Below are positions 10,413 to 20,856 of a stretch of DNA of 64,000 nt, in pieces (within the stretch, counting starts at the first letter, position 1; the number at the start of each line of letters is the position of its first letter). This DNA comes from Azolla caroliniana. Taxonomy: Eukaryota > Polypodiophyta. The position numbers and the translations under genes are program-made. The stretch spans positions 9,424,001-9,488,000 of the forward strand of contig JBHGNT010000013.1 of NCBI GenBank assembly GCA_043228905.1, given 5' to 3'. A model generated the notes under the pieces. That model made no database searches. It was not told where the DNA came from and was given only the letters and a program-made list of their open reading frames with translations.

Positions 10413-11304
10413 TGTCGTAGTGTAAATCGCACACTATGAGAAAATTGCATTTTTGGTCCCTCTGGATGGGTAAGGAGGATCCGGTAAGGAGAACCGGTAA
10501 GAACCGAATCAAGCAGAACCGGAGGAAGAGGACCGGTGAGGAGGACCCGATAAGAACCGGATAAAGAAAATCGGTGAGAACCGGATGAAGAAGGCTGGTG
10601 AGAGTCTCTCACCGAATGAAGAGACAAATTTGTAAATAAAAGAAAAGATTGTTACATGCATAGGGCAGGATTAGAACCATGTACCTCCATGTTATTAATG
10701 TAAAACCTTACCATTACACTAACATATCATTAGTGTTAAAAAAGTAGACGTCCCACATAGAAAGGTAAGTGCACACTAGGATAAACTTTAGTTAGAAGAA
10801 AACGCATGATAAAAGAAAAAGCTACACATGCACATCTAGCATGCATGAACACTATAGTCGATAAAAAAAACGCATGACTTTAGAAAAAGCATGTTAGATA
10901 AAGCATATAGTCTATAGTTAGAGAAAAAGCATGGATTATTAAGACTCTCTCATCACTATATAAGGATGGGGAGCACAATGTAATAGGTGTGTGAAAATTT
11001 TGGAAATTGGATATATTTCTAAAAGACACCAATTAATATATTCGTGGGATTCACGAAATAAACTATACTCGTGGGATGCACGAGATTTCTGTATTCTTCT
11101 CTTTCAATCCAAATTCATATTCTTATCTAGATATTGATTAATGAATTACATTATACTTGTGGGATTCACAAGTTTCAATATCTCTTTCTTATAATCTATT
11201 CATATTGATAACTAAACTCGTCTCAAATTCTTCTTTCTCCTAGTCCAAAACCTCGGCAGTTCCTACCCAACTCATGCCACGATCCGGAGCCGAAAGGCAC
11301 GACA
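10413..11304 (+). mobile_element. Solo LTR (Gypsy type) nested in the Gypsy-C LTR
   Basis: Begins TGTCGTAGTGTA and ends GGCACGACA. It contains an AACCGG-rich U3 (10470-10600), RY-like GCATGC motifs (10840-10860), a TATA box (CTATATAAGG near 10966), three small GTGGGATTCAC hairpin repeats (11040-11175) and a CCACGATCCGGAG tail like other LTRs here. Array units of the surrounding LTR resume on both sides. Flanks are ACGT and ATGT, a possible 4-bp TSD with one transition. Confidence 0.6.
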
Positions 11305-11339
11305 ATGTGAGGAAGTCTTACAAACAAAGACACAAGGAA

Positions 11340-12240
11340 AAGGCTTACTTACACACACAAGAGACAAAGTTTCGAATGCCTTTATGAAAAGAGAAGTGCA
11401 TGGGCAAGCCCTAACGCTCCCTTGTTACCAGACACGCGAACATACAAGCAAGGTTTACACACGGGAGACACAATTTCAAACGCCTTTATGAAAGGAGAGG
11501 TGCATGGGCAAGCCCAAACGCTCCCTTGCCACAAGTCACACGATCACACAAGCAAGGTTTACACATGGGAGACACAATTTCGAACACCTTTGTGAAAGGA
11601 GAGGTGCATGGGCAAGCCTGAACGCTCCCTTGCCACAAGTCGCACAATCACATAAGAAAGGTTTACACACAGGAGACATAATTTCGAATGCCTTTGTGAA
11701 AGGAGAGGCGCATGGGCAAGCCTGAACGCTCCCTTGCCACAAGTCGCACGATCACACAAGCAAGATTTACACTAACATGCAAGACATGAAAGTTTGAATG
11801 CCTTTGTGAAAGGAGAGGTGCATGGGCAAGCCCGAAATGCTCCCTTGTCACAACACACACAAATAGATAAGCACAAATGACAATAACATATAAGACCCGC
11901 AAGTTTGAATGTCTTTGTGAAAGGAGAGGTGCATGGGCAAAACCCGAAATGCTCCCTTATCACAAGACACACAAACAAATAAGCACAAATGACAATAACA
12001 TATAAGACACGCAAGTTTGAATGCCTTTGTGAAAGGAGAGGTGCATGGCCAAGACTGAAACGCTCCCTTCTCACAAGACACACAAACAAATAAGACCAAA
12101 TGATGATAACATATAAGATACGTAAGTTTGAATACCTTTGTGAAAGGAGAGGTGCATGGGCAAGCCCGAAACACTCCCTTGTCACAAGACACACAAACAA
12201 ATAAGCACAAATGACGACAACATATAAGACACGTAGGTGA
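11340..12240. repeat. Tandem array of 104-bp and 111-bp units in the Gypsy-C LTR
   Basis: Eight units are marked by the core GAGAGGTGCATGGGCAAG at about 11391, 11495, 11599, 11703, 11813, 11924, 12036 and 12147. The first four intervals are 104-110 bp and the later ones 111-112 bp, so there are two subfamilies. A ninth, older unit lies at 10355, on the other side of the solo LTR. Reading frames in the array are by-products of the repeat. Confidence 0.85.
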
Positions 12241-12505
12241 AACCAAACATTAGTTTATTACAATATAATGAATTCTTTTATAAAATAAGAATCAATTTTA
12301 TAACGAGTTTGATATGAATATGAGAGATAATTTATAAAGGAAGGGGGAAGAGAGGTGGAGGAAAGAAGAGAGTGGAATATAGAAGAAGGTGATTCTTTGT
12401 TGATTATGCCTCTCGATGTTGTTGATTCTTCTTCTTTTTCCTTCCAATTGAGTAGAGCTTCCGCGTTCCTTCTCCCTCACCCCCTTCTTCACTAGAATAG
12501 GCTCT

Positions 12506-12513
12506 TATTTATA
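12506..12513 (-). promoter_or_regulatory. Putative TATA box of the Gypsy-C LTR
   Basis: Minus strand reads CCTATAAATAAGAGCC about 480 bp from the LTR start, a typical U3 position. Transcription would run leftwards into R, the tandem array and gag. Confidence 0.5.
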
Positions 12514-12989
12514 GGTTTAGGATTGCTTGCCTTTTTCCCCTAAAATAAAGCTTGTCTATATGAGTCAACTTTTCTTTTCCTCACTATTTCTATTTTCTAG
12601 CCCCAAATTTCACATGCAAGATATTCTTGGAAAGTGCTTTGGGTTAGCTTTCTTATGCATCTTTTCTTTTCTAGTTTGGACATCGTATGAGGAAATTATG
12701 AGCTTTTTTCTCTATTGTGCTCCTCATATCCATGCGTGCTTTTTTTTCCCTCTCTCCATCTTTTTCTCTACTTTTGTCTACTTTTGAAAACCGCCTCTAA
12801 CTTAATAGTCATCATTATTTATTGTAAGGTTCAATCCTTTGAACATTTATTTATAAGGAATTATCTTTGGAAAATGAAAAAATATTTTTTCTACCAATAA
12901 AGTTGACTTCACAATACTAGTTTATTTGAACTACTATTTTACTTCTTTTCGAGGGTGGTTTCACACTATGTGTTAGAAAAATCACGACA

Positions 12990-13263
12990 CCGTAGTCCGC
13001 GTACTTATTATTATGCGTATATATATACATATATATATATATACATGCAAATATCTATCGGGCCTTCTGTACATACGACGCACGAAGGGCCAGCAGGTGT
13101 TCGTACCGTGTACGCGCGTGCTCTTCCTCTACGCGTTCTGGTCGGAGTCTCGACGACATATCCAGCTCTAGAGAACTCGACCTTCCGGAAACCCATCTCT
13201 CCCCGGTTCAAAACCCCGGTGGTCCCGCCTAGATCTGACATGTATGCGCGGATTTCTGTGACA
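12990..13263 (+). repeat. Gypsy-B 5' LTR, 3' part only
   Basis: Matches the last part of the 3' LTR (17060-17382): CGTAGTCC, ATCGGGCCTTCTGTACATACG, TACGCGTTCTGGTC and the terminal GATTTC..GACA. The U3 portion is absent because the Gypsy-C LTR ends at 12989. A TA-rich microsatellite lies at 13019-13044. Confidence 0.8.
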
Positions 13264-13267
13264 TATT

Positions 13268-13285
13268 TGGTGAACCCGACGTGAA
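13268..13285 (+). other. Gypsy-B primer binding site (tRNA-Trp type)
   Basis: TGGTGAACCCGACGTGAA, 4 bp after the LTR end; complementary to the 3' end of tRNA-Trp as I recall it. Confidence 0.65.
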
Positions 13286-13301
13286 AGGGCGGCAAGGGAG
13301 G

Positions 13302-14262
13302 ATGGAGTTGGAAGACGAAGACTTCGCGGAGATGGTGGCCAAAGTGGTGATGTAGTTCAGACGAGTGATGATGAGACAAGAAGCGACGCAACAAGCTATT
13401 GAGCGAGTGGTCGAAAGAGTCGGTCATTTCAAGGGGGACAAAGCCCCATTCTACTTGGAAGCCTACAACACAAAAGTGGAGGTGTGAGGCATTGAGGCTA
13501 GAGTTCTTCTGTCGGGTCGTCGCCGTCCATATGCACGCGGAAGTAAAGGAGCTCCGAGAAGCTCATAGTTCGTGGGAGGCCTTCGAAGAGGCGCTCCTGC
13601 AGGCATACGGAGGACGATTGAAGAGTCGGGGACGACGCGACTTCGACCAGTGGGTTGCATTGGCAAAGACCCACCGGGGTGCAACGAAGGCATTCCAGGA
13701 GTTCAAGCGGCACTTTACTCGGTTCTCAAAGCGGGAACAAAGACTGGTGGGGGTGGACAAAGTCCTATTGTTCGTTAGGTCAATTGACAGAGAAGAAAGG
13801 GAGGACATCGGAACCGAGCTCGAAGATGACAACAGAGCGAATGGCCTTATTGAGGATTGGTCGGAAGTCGAACAAGTATGCCGACGGTTGGATGAGGAGC
13901 AGTCCGCGAAAACTAAAGGGAAGATAGTGCGCGATGGCGCGTCTTCACAGCAGGAAGTGGGCACACAACAAGAAGGATCAGCGAAGCTCGATGTCGAGGC
14001 CCTAGTCCAGGAAGCGTACGAGGCTCTAAAGGCGATGGTCGAGGAAGAGGAGATAATCGGCGCGCAGTCGGATTCCAGTGATCTGGAGCTAGTCGGCCTT
14101 CCGGACGAGGCAGACATGGCCCATGTGGAGGCTGAAGGACGGTACCACGGTAGCACGGGAGAGGGTGCAGAGTGCGACACCCTCTCAACTTGCGGAGAAA
14201 GACCAACCAAATATAAGGTCGAATTCGGGGAGATAACGATCATGGGTTTGGAAAGAGACTAG
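13302..14262 (+). pseudogene. Gypsy-B gag
   Basis: The ATG at 13302 opens an acidic N-terminus (MELEDEDFAEMV), with TAG at 13353 and TGA near 13486. The frame shifts near 13500 into the main block, 13510-14262. That block has the retrotransposon gag pattern W-x2-F-(E/A)-ALLQAYG (about 13575), FQEFKRHFTRFS (about 13690) and DKVLLFVRSIDREER (about 13760), then an acidic low-complexity tail. No zinc knuckle is visible. Capsid role inferred from the pattern. Confidence 0.65.
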
Positions 14263-14700
14263 TGGTTTCGGGCACTGTTGCCTGAAACTCCAGACATTGG
14301 AGAAGCAATCCAGGCGGGGGTTGCGGAATCGAAGATGCATTGCAAATGGCCAATGAGAAGGCCAAGCACAGAGCCGCGGTGGAGCAAAATATAGAAACAA
14401 AAGGCGGCGCCGAAGGGAGTGGAGTCCGAAGTCGGCCCGACCGGCAGCCAATCTAGGCATGGATCGTTCATCCGAAACCGGGCCGAAATGCGGAGAACAA
14501 CGGAGGGCAAACGGACCAATCAGGCGAAGTAGATGTTCCTCGGAGTAGAACACCATTACTAAAGGATGCGGAGGACACCAAACCGGAGGGGACCGACTTG
14601 AGAGTCGGGAAAAATGTGTGCCGACCCGAAGATAATACACAATGAAGAGCGGAACGAGAATCGTGCAATATGGTCATGTAAGGGCCGAGTAGTGAGCACA
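14263..14700 (+). other. Gypsy-B internal region without recognisable coding sequence
   Basis: GC-rich internal DNA downstream of gag. No protease, RT or integrase motif is visible on either strand. It leads into the tandem-repeat block. Confidence 0.5.
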
Positions 14701-16240
14701 GAGGGGATCGACGGTGACAGGGAGAAATGGAAGAGTTGGTTGACTGAAGTATGGGTCCTCCACACTCATTCCCGAGTCTTAGGCGGTTGCGTCTGAGAAC
14801 CTACAAAAGACCTAAGAGACGGAAAGTGGCGGCAAGGATGCGGAGGTCACGGCCAATGCAAGTGATGAAAGCGGAGGATGGAGCGTGGGGCAGAACGGTG
14901 GTTCTATGGGTCACCTCACACCGGGCTAGAGACTTCAGGTCGGCATCAGGAGCCAACGTAAGACCAAGATACTGACGGTGGTGGCAGGAGAACGGGATCT
15001 GGTACTACGGAGAGAAATCGGACGAGCCCGGATGAGAACTGGAGGAGTGGACTTCCAGATAATTGATCCGGAAGGGAGGAGGAAACAGGCCTATGAAGGG
15101 GCCGGGAGCACGGTACGACGGAACCACGGAGAGGGTGTGGAGCTAGTCACCCTCTCAACACTCGGAGATGGACGACCCGGAGGAAGGGTCGGGAGAGACG
15201 GGAGGCCCACGGAGGATCTTCCACACCGGACTAGAGACTTCGGCGGTCATCATCGGGAGCCGACGTAAGACCAAGATACTGACGGTGGCGGTGAGGGGAC
15301 GATGGCATTGGTTGCAAAAGGCGAGTAGGATCCTACGAGGGGACCGAAAATGCAGAAAGGAGGTGTAAGGCCGGCAATGTGACCACAGACCGGAACCGGA
15401 CCCGATCAGCAGGGTTAGAAGGACGAAGATCAGACGCGCTTGATGCACGAGGCGGTGGCTGAGTCATATCGGAGGCCAAAGAAGGATCCTCCACACCGAG
15501 CTAGAGACTTCGGCCGTCGGGAGCGGGAGCCGATGTAAGACCAAGAGACCGACGGTGGCAATGAGGGGACGAAGGCGGTAGCAGCAAAGGCACCGAGCAA
15601 CCAAGGTGTCACGGGGACGTCGGAGGCCAAGCGGGCTGAAACGGACGAGGGTGATCCTTCGCAAGTAGCACACGGGAAGCTACCAAGGACACCCAAGCGG
15701 AGAACGGTGTGCCAAGCTGGAAGGGCACACCCAGAAGCAGAACGAGAGACGTGCGTGTGGTCGTCGAGGGCCAAGGTAAAGGCACGGAGAAAGACCGGAG
15801 TTCTGCATGGGTCACGAGAGTACGGGCGCGAAGACAAATTGCACGGGTCAATGGCCTCAAGTGAAGCAGGCCAGACAAGGATCCTCCACACTGATTCTTG
15901 AGACCTCGGTAGTTCAGTCGTGGTGGCAATGTAAGACCGAGGAGAAGGAAAGTGGCAGTGAGGGGACAAAGGCAATAACGAACAACGACACCGAGAGAGT
16001 AATCAAGGCATTGCAAAGATTGGCGGAGGCCAAGCAAGCCACTACGGGGTGTTCCTCATACGCAGAGGGGGAAGCGAGGAGCGTGCGTACGGTCGATCAA
16101 GGGCCACGGTACGAGCACACGTACGAGAGAAGATTGTTTCAAATGACCTGTTGACAGAACGATCGAGCCTACGGAGGGGCGAGTGCGAGGAAGGAACCGG
16201 AGCCGACGGTTTGGACCGGCGGAGGCCAACACGGTAGCTA
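14700..16240 (+). repeat. Diverged tandem repeats replacing pol in Gypsy-B
   Basis: A motif block CTCCACAC(C/T)(G/C)..CTAGAGACTTCGG..GTAAGACCAAGA..GACGGTGGC recurs at about 14757, 14910, 15218, 15487 and 15883 (spacing about 150-400 bp), alternating with CGGAGGCCAA and CGTGCGTGTGGTCG blocks. Both strands show moderately long open frames caused by GC richness, not by genes. Confidence 0.7.
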
Positions 16241-16326
16241 GAATGTGGATTACGAAAGGCCCGTTGCTCACTACAGCTGGAATCTCTCGCCCTTCTTCAA
16301 ATTTGGCGCGTACCGATGGAAGTTCG

Positions 16327-16342
16327 GTTTGGTGGGGGCGGA
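16327..16342 (+). other. Gypsy-B polypurine tract
   Basis: TTTGGTGGGGGCGGA immediately before the 3' LTR start (TGTCGTGG at 16343). Gypsy-A has almost the same tract before its 3' LTR. Confidence 0.7.
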
Positions 16343-17382
16343 TGTCGTGGAAATTCACGGTCATAGTGAGAAAACTAAGGCTAATGGGAATATCGGCGGG
16401 GTGCGGCATGAGCGCTCACCCTTGTATACACGTGTAAGATAATGGGGGTGCCTTTATGGTGTAGAATAGGAGTTAAGTTGGGACAAAGAATCCCATGTAA
16501 TACAAGATCTATCCCACATTGTTACACACCTCCATCCTTGTGCTATAAAAGGAAGGGAGAGTCCCTTGTAAAAAGGGTTGCCCATTTTCAGTTAGGAGGG
16601 TATACCACTTAGGTCCAAGGGTTTTGTTGAGGTCTTCTTCATCGTCGTCGTATGGATTGAGTCTTTTCTGTCTGTCAAGGTTTTAGTCCGGTAAAGAGCT
16701 CGTATGTCCTAGGGGGGGGTTTCGCTTTTGCTCTGTCTCCTGTGCAAGACCCCGCCCAACGCAAAGAGCCCGAGAGCTCCCCGATCGGCATCTTGGCATC
16801 AAATTGTTGTTGTGACCTAATCTACCTTAGACTGGCTCGAATACGGAGTTGTATCTTGCTCTTGTAATTATATATATGATGGGTTGTGTATTTCTGTGTC
16901 TCTTTTGGTATCGGGTGTGTTTCTTTCTTTCCGATTTTTGTACATAAGAAAGCTTCTGCGTGTCTGTGTCGGCGTCGGTGTCTTTAGTGTCTTGTATCCC
17001 ACGGGTGCACGTGTTGTGATGTATGCGCGTGTGTGAGCGTGCATGTGAGCACGGTGAACCGCATCGTAGTCCACGTACTTATTATTATGCGTATAAATAT
17101 ATATACACAAATATCTATCGGGCCTTCTGTACATACGGCGCGCAAAGGGTCAGCTGGTGTGCATACCGTGTACGGGCGTGCTCATCGTCTACGCGTTCTG
17201 GTCATATTCCGGGACACGCCCGGATCGGTTGTTTTCGGGTAGCATCCGGAACCGTTCCAGCCGGAGTCTCGACGGCATATCCGGCTCTAGAGAACTCGAC
17301 CTTCCGGAAACCCATCTCTCCCCGGTTCAAGACCCCGGTGGTCCTGCCCGGATCCGACACGTACACGCGGATTTCCGCGACA
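16343..17382 (+). repeat. Gypsy-B 3' LTR, 1040 bp
   Basis: Starts TGTCGTGGAAATTC and ends GATTTCCGCGACA, near-perfect inverted ends. Includes a TATA-like GCTATAAAAGG near 16541. It ends against the Copia-A LTR. Confidence 0.85.
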
Positions 17383-17666
17383 ACGTTGTGCTCACTGAGC
17401 ACTTTTTATACAAGCCCCTAACAAGTGGGTTGACACAAGTACCGTCAGTACTTGAATGCTCATAAGTGAGCCTAAAACTAATTATGCCTACAATATTCCT
17501 ATCTACTATAATAGGAATATAGGCGTTCAACGACCTCTTTGGAATTCTTCCGACTCGGCCCACCCGAGTCGAACTTTCTTCGATTCGGCTCCCAACTCTC
17601 GGCCCTTGGCTCTCGGCCCTCGACTTCTTCAATCGATTCTATCCATGTTGATTTTGTCTCTCAACA
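17383..17666 (-). repeat. Copia-A 3' LTR, partial
   Basis: Minus strand starts TGTTGAGAGACAAA at 17666, preceded by a GAGGGGGAG polypurine tract. It aligns with 31385-31668 and is truncated on the left by Gypsy-B. Confidence 0.8.
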
Positions 17667-18184
17667 CTCCCCCTCAAGCTCAAGTTGAGGCCCCTCCGTG
17701 TTAGTTTCAGTTGGTTCATCATTCCATCCTCTTCTCCTGGCATCTCGATGCCTTTTTCGTGCTCCTCGTCCAGTTCAGCCTTGCGTCCCATGACCCCTTC
17801 GGACCGGCGCTCCTCGGCCTGTCCAGTTCCGCACACTTCGACCCTTACGATCGGCTTGTCTGATTCCAAGGCCCTTGTCAGCTCCCTTACTGTCACGGTA
17901 TTGGCGCCTCGACCCTCTCGACTCCTCCATGTCGGCGTCTGCTTCGACTGCCTCCTCGTCCGCTTGGCCTCTATGTAATTCGGCTCGTCCGAATCACCTT
18001 CCATGATCGAATCGTCTAGTTCTGATTCGTTCCAACTCTTGTCTGAGTTGGTTGTCTCCAATTCGTCCTCCTTAAGGCCCTTGACCACATCTGCCCATGT
18101 GTTGGCCTTGGCCTTTGCTCGGCCGGCTCTATCATTTTCAACTCTGCCACCTTTCTTGCCTCTTCTTAGCCGATCTTTTTCCAT
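17639..18184 (-). CDS. Extra charged ORF between Copia-A RNase H and 3' LTR
   Basis: An open frame of 181 codons overlapping the end of the RNase H frame (18138-18184) and running through the polypurine tract into the LTR. The product is very hydrophilic: Lys/Arg/Glu-rich, with NTWADVVKGLKED near residue 28 and acidic stretches. No membrane segment, so not envelope-like. Some plant retrotransposons carry additional ORFs in this position; function unknown. It could also be a frame-shifted C-terminal extension of pol. Confidence 0.4.
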   Translation of the reverse strand: MEKDRLRRGKKGGRVENDRAGRAKAKANTWADVVKGLKEDELETTNSDKSWNESELDDSIMEGDSDEPNYIEAKRTRRQSKQTPTWRSREGRGANTVTVRELTRALESDKPIVRVEVCGTGQAEERRSEGVMGRKAELDEEHEKGIEMPGEEDGMMNQLKLTRRGLNLSLRGSVERQNQHG

Positions 18185-19874
18185 CTGTCCATCCGAACGT
18201 TCTGACTTCTTCGGTCGTGTCGAAATCGAATTCTACATCCGATTTGGTTCTTCTTTGGACTTCATCTCTCTCCTTTTCGGCTTCACTCTTGCCCCTCCAG
18301 TTCAGCATATTGAGGCGTTGGATGCCAAGCATGTCCGAGAATTGCCGCAACTTGTCTAGGCCAAGAGGTTTGGTGAAGGTATGGGCAACTTGCCGATCGG
18401 TCGGAACATACACTAGTTCGACTACACCGGAGAGGACATGCTCACAGACAAAATGATAGTGCACCTCGATATGCTTTTTCCGGGTGTGCAGGACAGGGTT
18501 CTTCGATAATTGGATGTTGCTAAGGTTGTTGCAGAATACGATTGTCGGCTCAAACACCTCTACATGTAGATCCTTTAGTAGCCTTTTGAGCCAAATGGCT
18601 TCGCACGTGGCGACAACCGTCCCTCGATACTCGGCCTCAGTGCTCGACAATGCCACTATTGGCTGCTTTTTACAGCTCTAGGCAATTTCGGCGCTTCCCA
18701 GTGAAAACATGAACCCAAACGCGGACCTGCGATTGCTTGCACTTCCGACCCAATCGACATCTGTGTAGCCGACTAAATCTTCAGATACTCCTGCCCGATA
18801 CAACAATGCCCTATCCTTAGTGCCATAGACATATCGCAATATCCTTTGCGCACACTAAAGGTGTTTTCTCTTTTGCTGTGACATGAATTGACTAATCAGG
18901 CCGACTGGGTAGCTGAGGTTTGGCCGAGTGATTGTCAAATAAATAAGGCTCCCGACATTTTGTCGGAACCGTGTCCGATCGCACACCTCTCCCGAATCTC
19001 GGCGAAGCTTTATGTTTCTATCCAGAGGGGTTGAGATGGACTTACAACCCGTCATCCCGAACTTGAAGAGCATATTCAATGCATAATGGCGTTGGCTGAT
19101 CAATATGCCTTCGGGGGTTCAAATGACTTCAATCCCGAGGAAGTAATGAAGGTCCCCCAGATCCTTCATGTCGAATGATGCCGCAAATTGAGACTTTACT
19201 CGGCTGATTTCTCCGAGGTCAGCACCGGTGATGACTAGATCATCCACATATAGTGGCGGAAGGCTAATCAGTCCATTCCGACTCGGTCGAATGAACAATG
19301 AAGAGTCTGATTTTGACAGACCAAACCCCATCTTATGCAACCTTTGCGCGATCTTTGCGTTCCAAGCACACAGGCTTGCTTCAGTTCATACAACGACTTC
19401 TTCAATCGGCAAACTGCCGAGGTGTTTCGTTCGGATAGAAATCTGGGGGGTTATACCATGTACACCTGTTACTCAAGATTGCCTTGCCGGAACGCGTTCT
19501 TTACATCCATTTGATTTAAGTGCCACCCCTTTGCCACTGCTACCACTAGCAATACACAGACAGTTGTCATCTCCACGATCGGCACGAAGGTCTCATCGTA
19601 ATCGATGCCGTGTTTCTACGCATAGCCCTTCGCCACTAATCGGGCCTTATGTCGGTTCATTGAGCCATCGGCGTTGAACTTGACCTTGTACACCCACCTG
19701 CATCCGATCAGCTTCACACCCTGCTTCAACCAAGTCCCAAGTCTCGTTCTCCGTTAGTGCGCACATCTCTTCCTCCATAACGGCACGCCAATCCGCATCC
19801 TTAGCCGCTTCTGCGTAGCTCTCTGGCTCACGCACATTTGCCACCTTCACCATATATGCATAATGATACGCCAT
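18138..19874 (-). pseudogene. Copia-A reverse transcriptase and RNase H remains
   Basis: RT starts with EPESYAEAAKDADWRAVMEEEM (about 19830) and keeps the catalytic box LPPLYVDDLVITG (about 19255), then MKDLGDLHYFLGIEV (about 19150). The pre-RNase H region VGSLIYLTITRPNLSYPVGLISQF follows (about 18910). RNase H: MALSSTEAEYRG at 18656, then NPVLHTRKKHIEVHYHFV. Frames shift at about 19650, 19340, 19110 and 18840, and part of the RT fingers region is not continuous. These enzymes copy the element RNA into DNA; this copy is dead. Confidence 0.8.
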
Positions 19875-19896
19875 ATACTCATTGTACCCATATCAG

Positions 19897-20848
19897 TGTC
19901 GTGAAGATTTTCGGCGATAGTGTGAAACTTGTGAGGAACATACGAAATTGAGTGTGGTTCTTCTCACGAAATATAAAACAATAATAGTGAAGATACTATT
20001 TTAAATAAGTTTAATATCTTGGTACAAAAAAGATGAAGGTCTTGAAGAGCTTTTGAATGCACTTTGCTACATAACAAACGATCAACTAAGTGTGAAGTTA
20101 TGTGGATATGAAGTGTGAAGCTTGCAAGGTTTTGGCCAACCAAAACCGAGGCGGCGGCAATCGGCGAGGCAGTCGGCATCCGGCATTCGGCGACCAGCGG
20201 TGGCAACCGGTGCCCAGCCGGTGACAGAATCGGCTCGGGATGCGGCGACCCGCTAGGGATGCGGACCAAACGAGTGCAAATCGGATGGATTGGTTGATCG
20301 CGGTGCATGGTGTCTTAAAGATATTTGGTGTAATTACAAAGCCAAAAGCCTAATAGTATTTTGTGCTTTAAAAAGAGATGTATGCAAGACTTGAACATTG
20401 CACCTCCAAGTTGAGAGTCTATAGGCTTACCATTAAGCCAAATCATTTCTTTAGGGATATATTTTTTATCACTATACTTTTACATGTAATTCTCATACAT
20501 GAGAGCTTAGATGATGACATGGCAAGCATGCATTGCATGCATTCCGTGCATGTCTTGCACCCTCACATGCACCATATGCATGGGGGCATCTATAAAAGAG
20601 TGGAGGAATCAAGCAAGTGGGGACTAGTGTAAATTTTGGGGAAAATAATAAGAAAACTCGTTATCCTATTGATATATCTTGTCTCTCAAATCTAAAGTCA
20701 AGCGTTCAATCTTTATCTTAATCTCTCTCTCTTTCAATCTATCTTAAATACTTTCTCACTAAAGCTAGTTCAAACTTCAAATCCTTCCGGTCTAGGACCC
20801 CGGTGGTTCCGCCTCACGATCCGCACCTTGTGACAGATCTTCACGACA
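19897..20848 (+). repeat. Gypsy-A 5' LTR, 952 bp
   Basis: Defined by comparison with 27250-28436. U3 has a cluster of RY-type CATGCA/TGCATG motifs (20525-20585) just before a TATA box (CATCTATAAAAGAG near 20590). Ends GATCTTCACGACA. Confidence 0.9.
20525..20600 (+). promoter_or_regulatory. RY-motif cluster and TATA box in the Gypsy-A LTR
   Basis: Five CATGCA or TGCATG cores lie within about 60 bp, directly upstream of CTATAAAAG. RY elements bind B3-domain factors of the ABI3/FUS3/LEC2 group in seeds. That they drive this LTR is inference. The copy in the 3' LTR (28110-28180) is nearly identical. Confidence 0.5.
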
Positions 20849-20856
20849 TAATTAAG

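Larger units (their letters stand above)
8566..12989 (-). mobile_element. Gypsy-C: minus-strand Ty3/Gypsy element, 5' LTR and gag only in window
   Basis: From right to left on minus: 5' LTR (12989-10213), tRNA-Trp-type PBS (10204-10188), then gag from 10142 to the point where the DNA transposon interrupts it at 8565. Its pol and 3' LTR must lie left of the window if they survive. The gag is of the same family as Gypsy-A. The LTR right end abuts a truncated Gypsy-B 5' LTR at 12990, so Gypsy-C probably inserted there. Confidence 0.75.
10213..12989 (-). repeat. Gypsy-C 5' LTR, about 2.8 kb, with nested solo LTR and tandem array
   Basis: On plus it starts TGTCGTGAAAAT and ends TCACGACA, giving TGTCGTGA/TCACGACA inverted ends. 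Adjacent features support the call: the PBS lies 8 bp beyond one end, and the minus-strand start resembles the Gypsy-A LTR start (ATAGTGTGAAAC shared). The body includes a TATA box on minus near 12506, a 104/111-bp tandem array, and a separate plus-strand solo LTR (10413-11304) that splits the array. Without the solo LTR the LTR is about 1.9 kb. Confidence 0.7.
12990..17382 (+). mobile_element. Gypsy-B: gag-only (TR-GAG-like) LTR retrotransposon
   Basis: Layout: truncated 5' LTR (12990-13263), tRNA-Trp PBS (13268), gag (13302-14262), about 2 kb of degenerate tandem repeats with no pol, polypurine tract (16327-16342), full 3' LTR (16343-17382). The 3' LTR ends directly against the Copia-A LTR at 17383. 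Gag-only elements with LTRs and no pol are known in plants as TR-GAG and rely on partner elements for enzymes. GC-rich compared with its surroundings. Confidence 0.75.

Noticed and set aside
13563-14243. 226-codon open frame on minus
   Set aside because: Ser-rich antisense shadow of the Gypsy-B gag frame in GC-rich DNA; no domain.
15430-15975. 181-codon minus-strand frame and several overlapping frames
   Set aside because: Produced by GC-rich tandem repeats of Gypsy-B; frames on both strands, no family resemblance.
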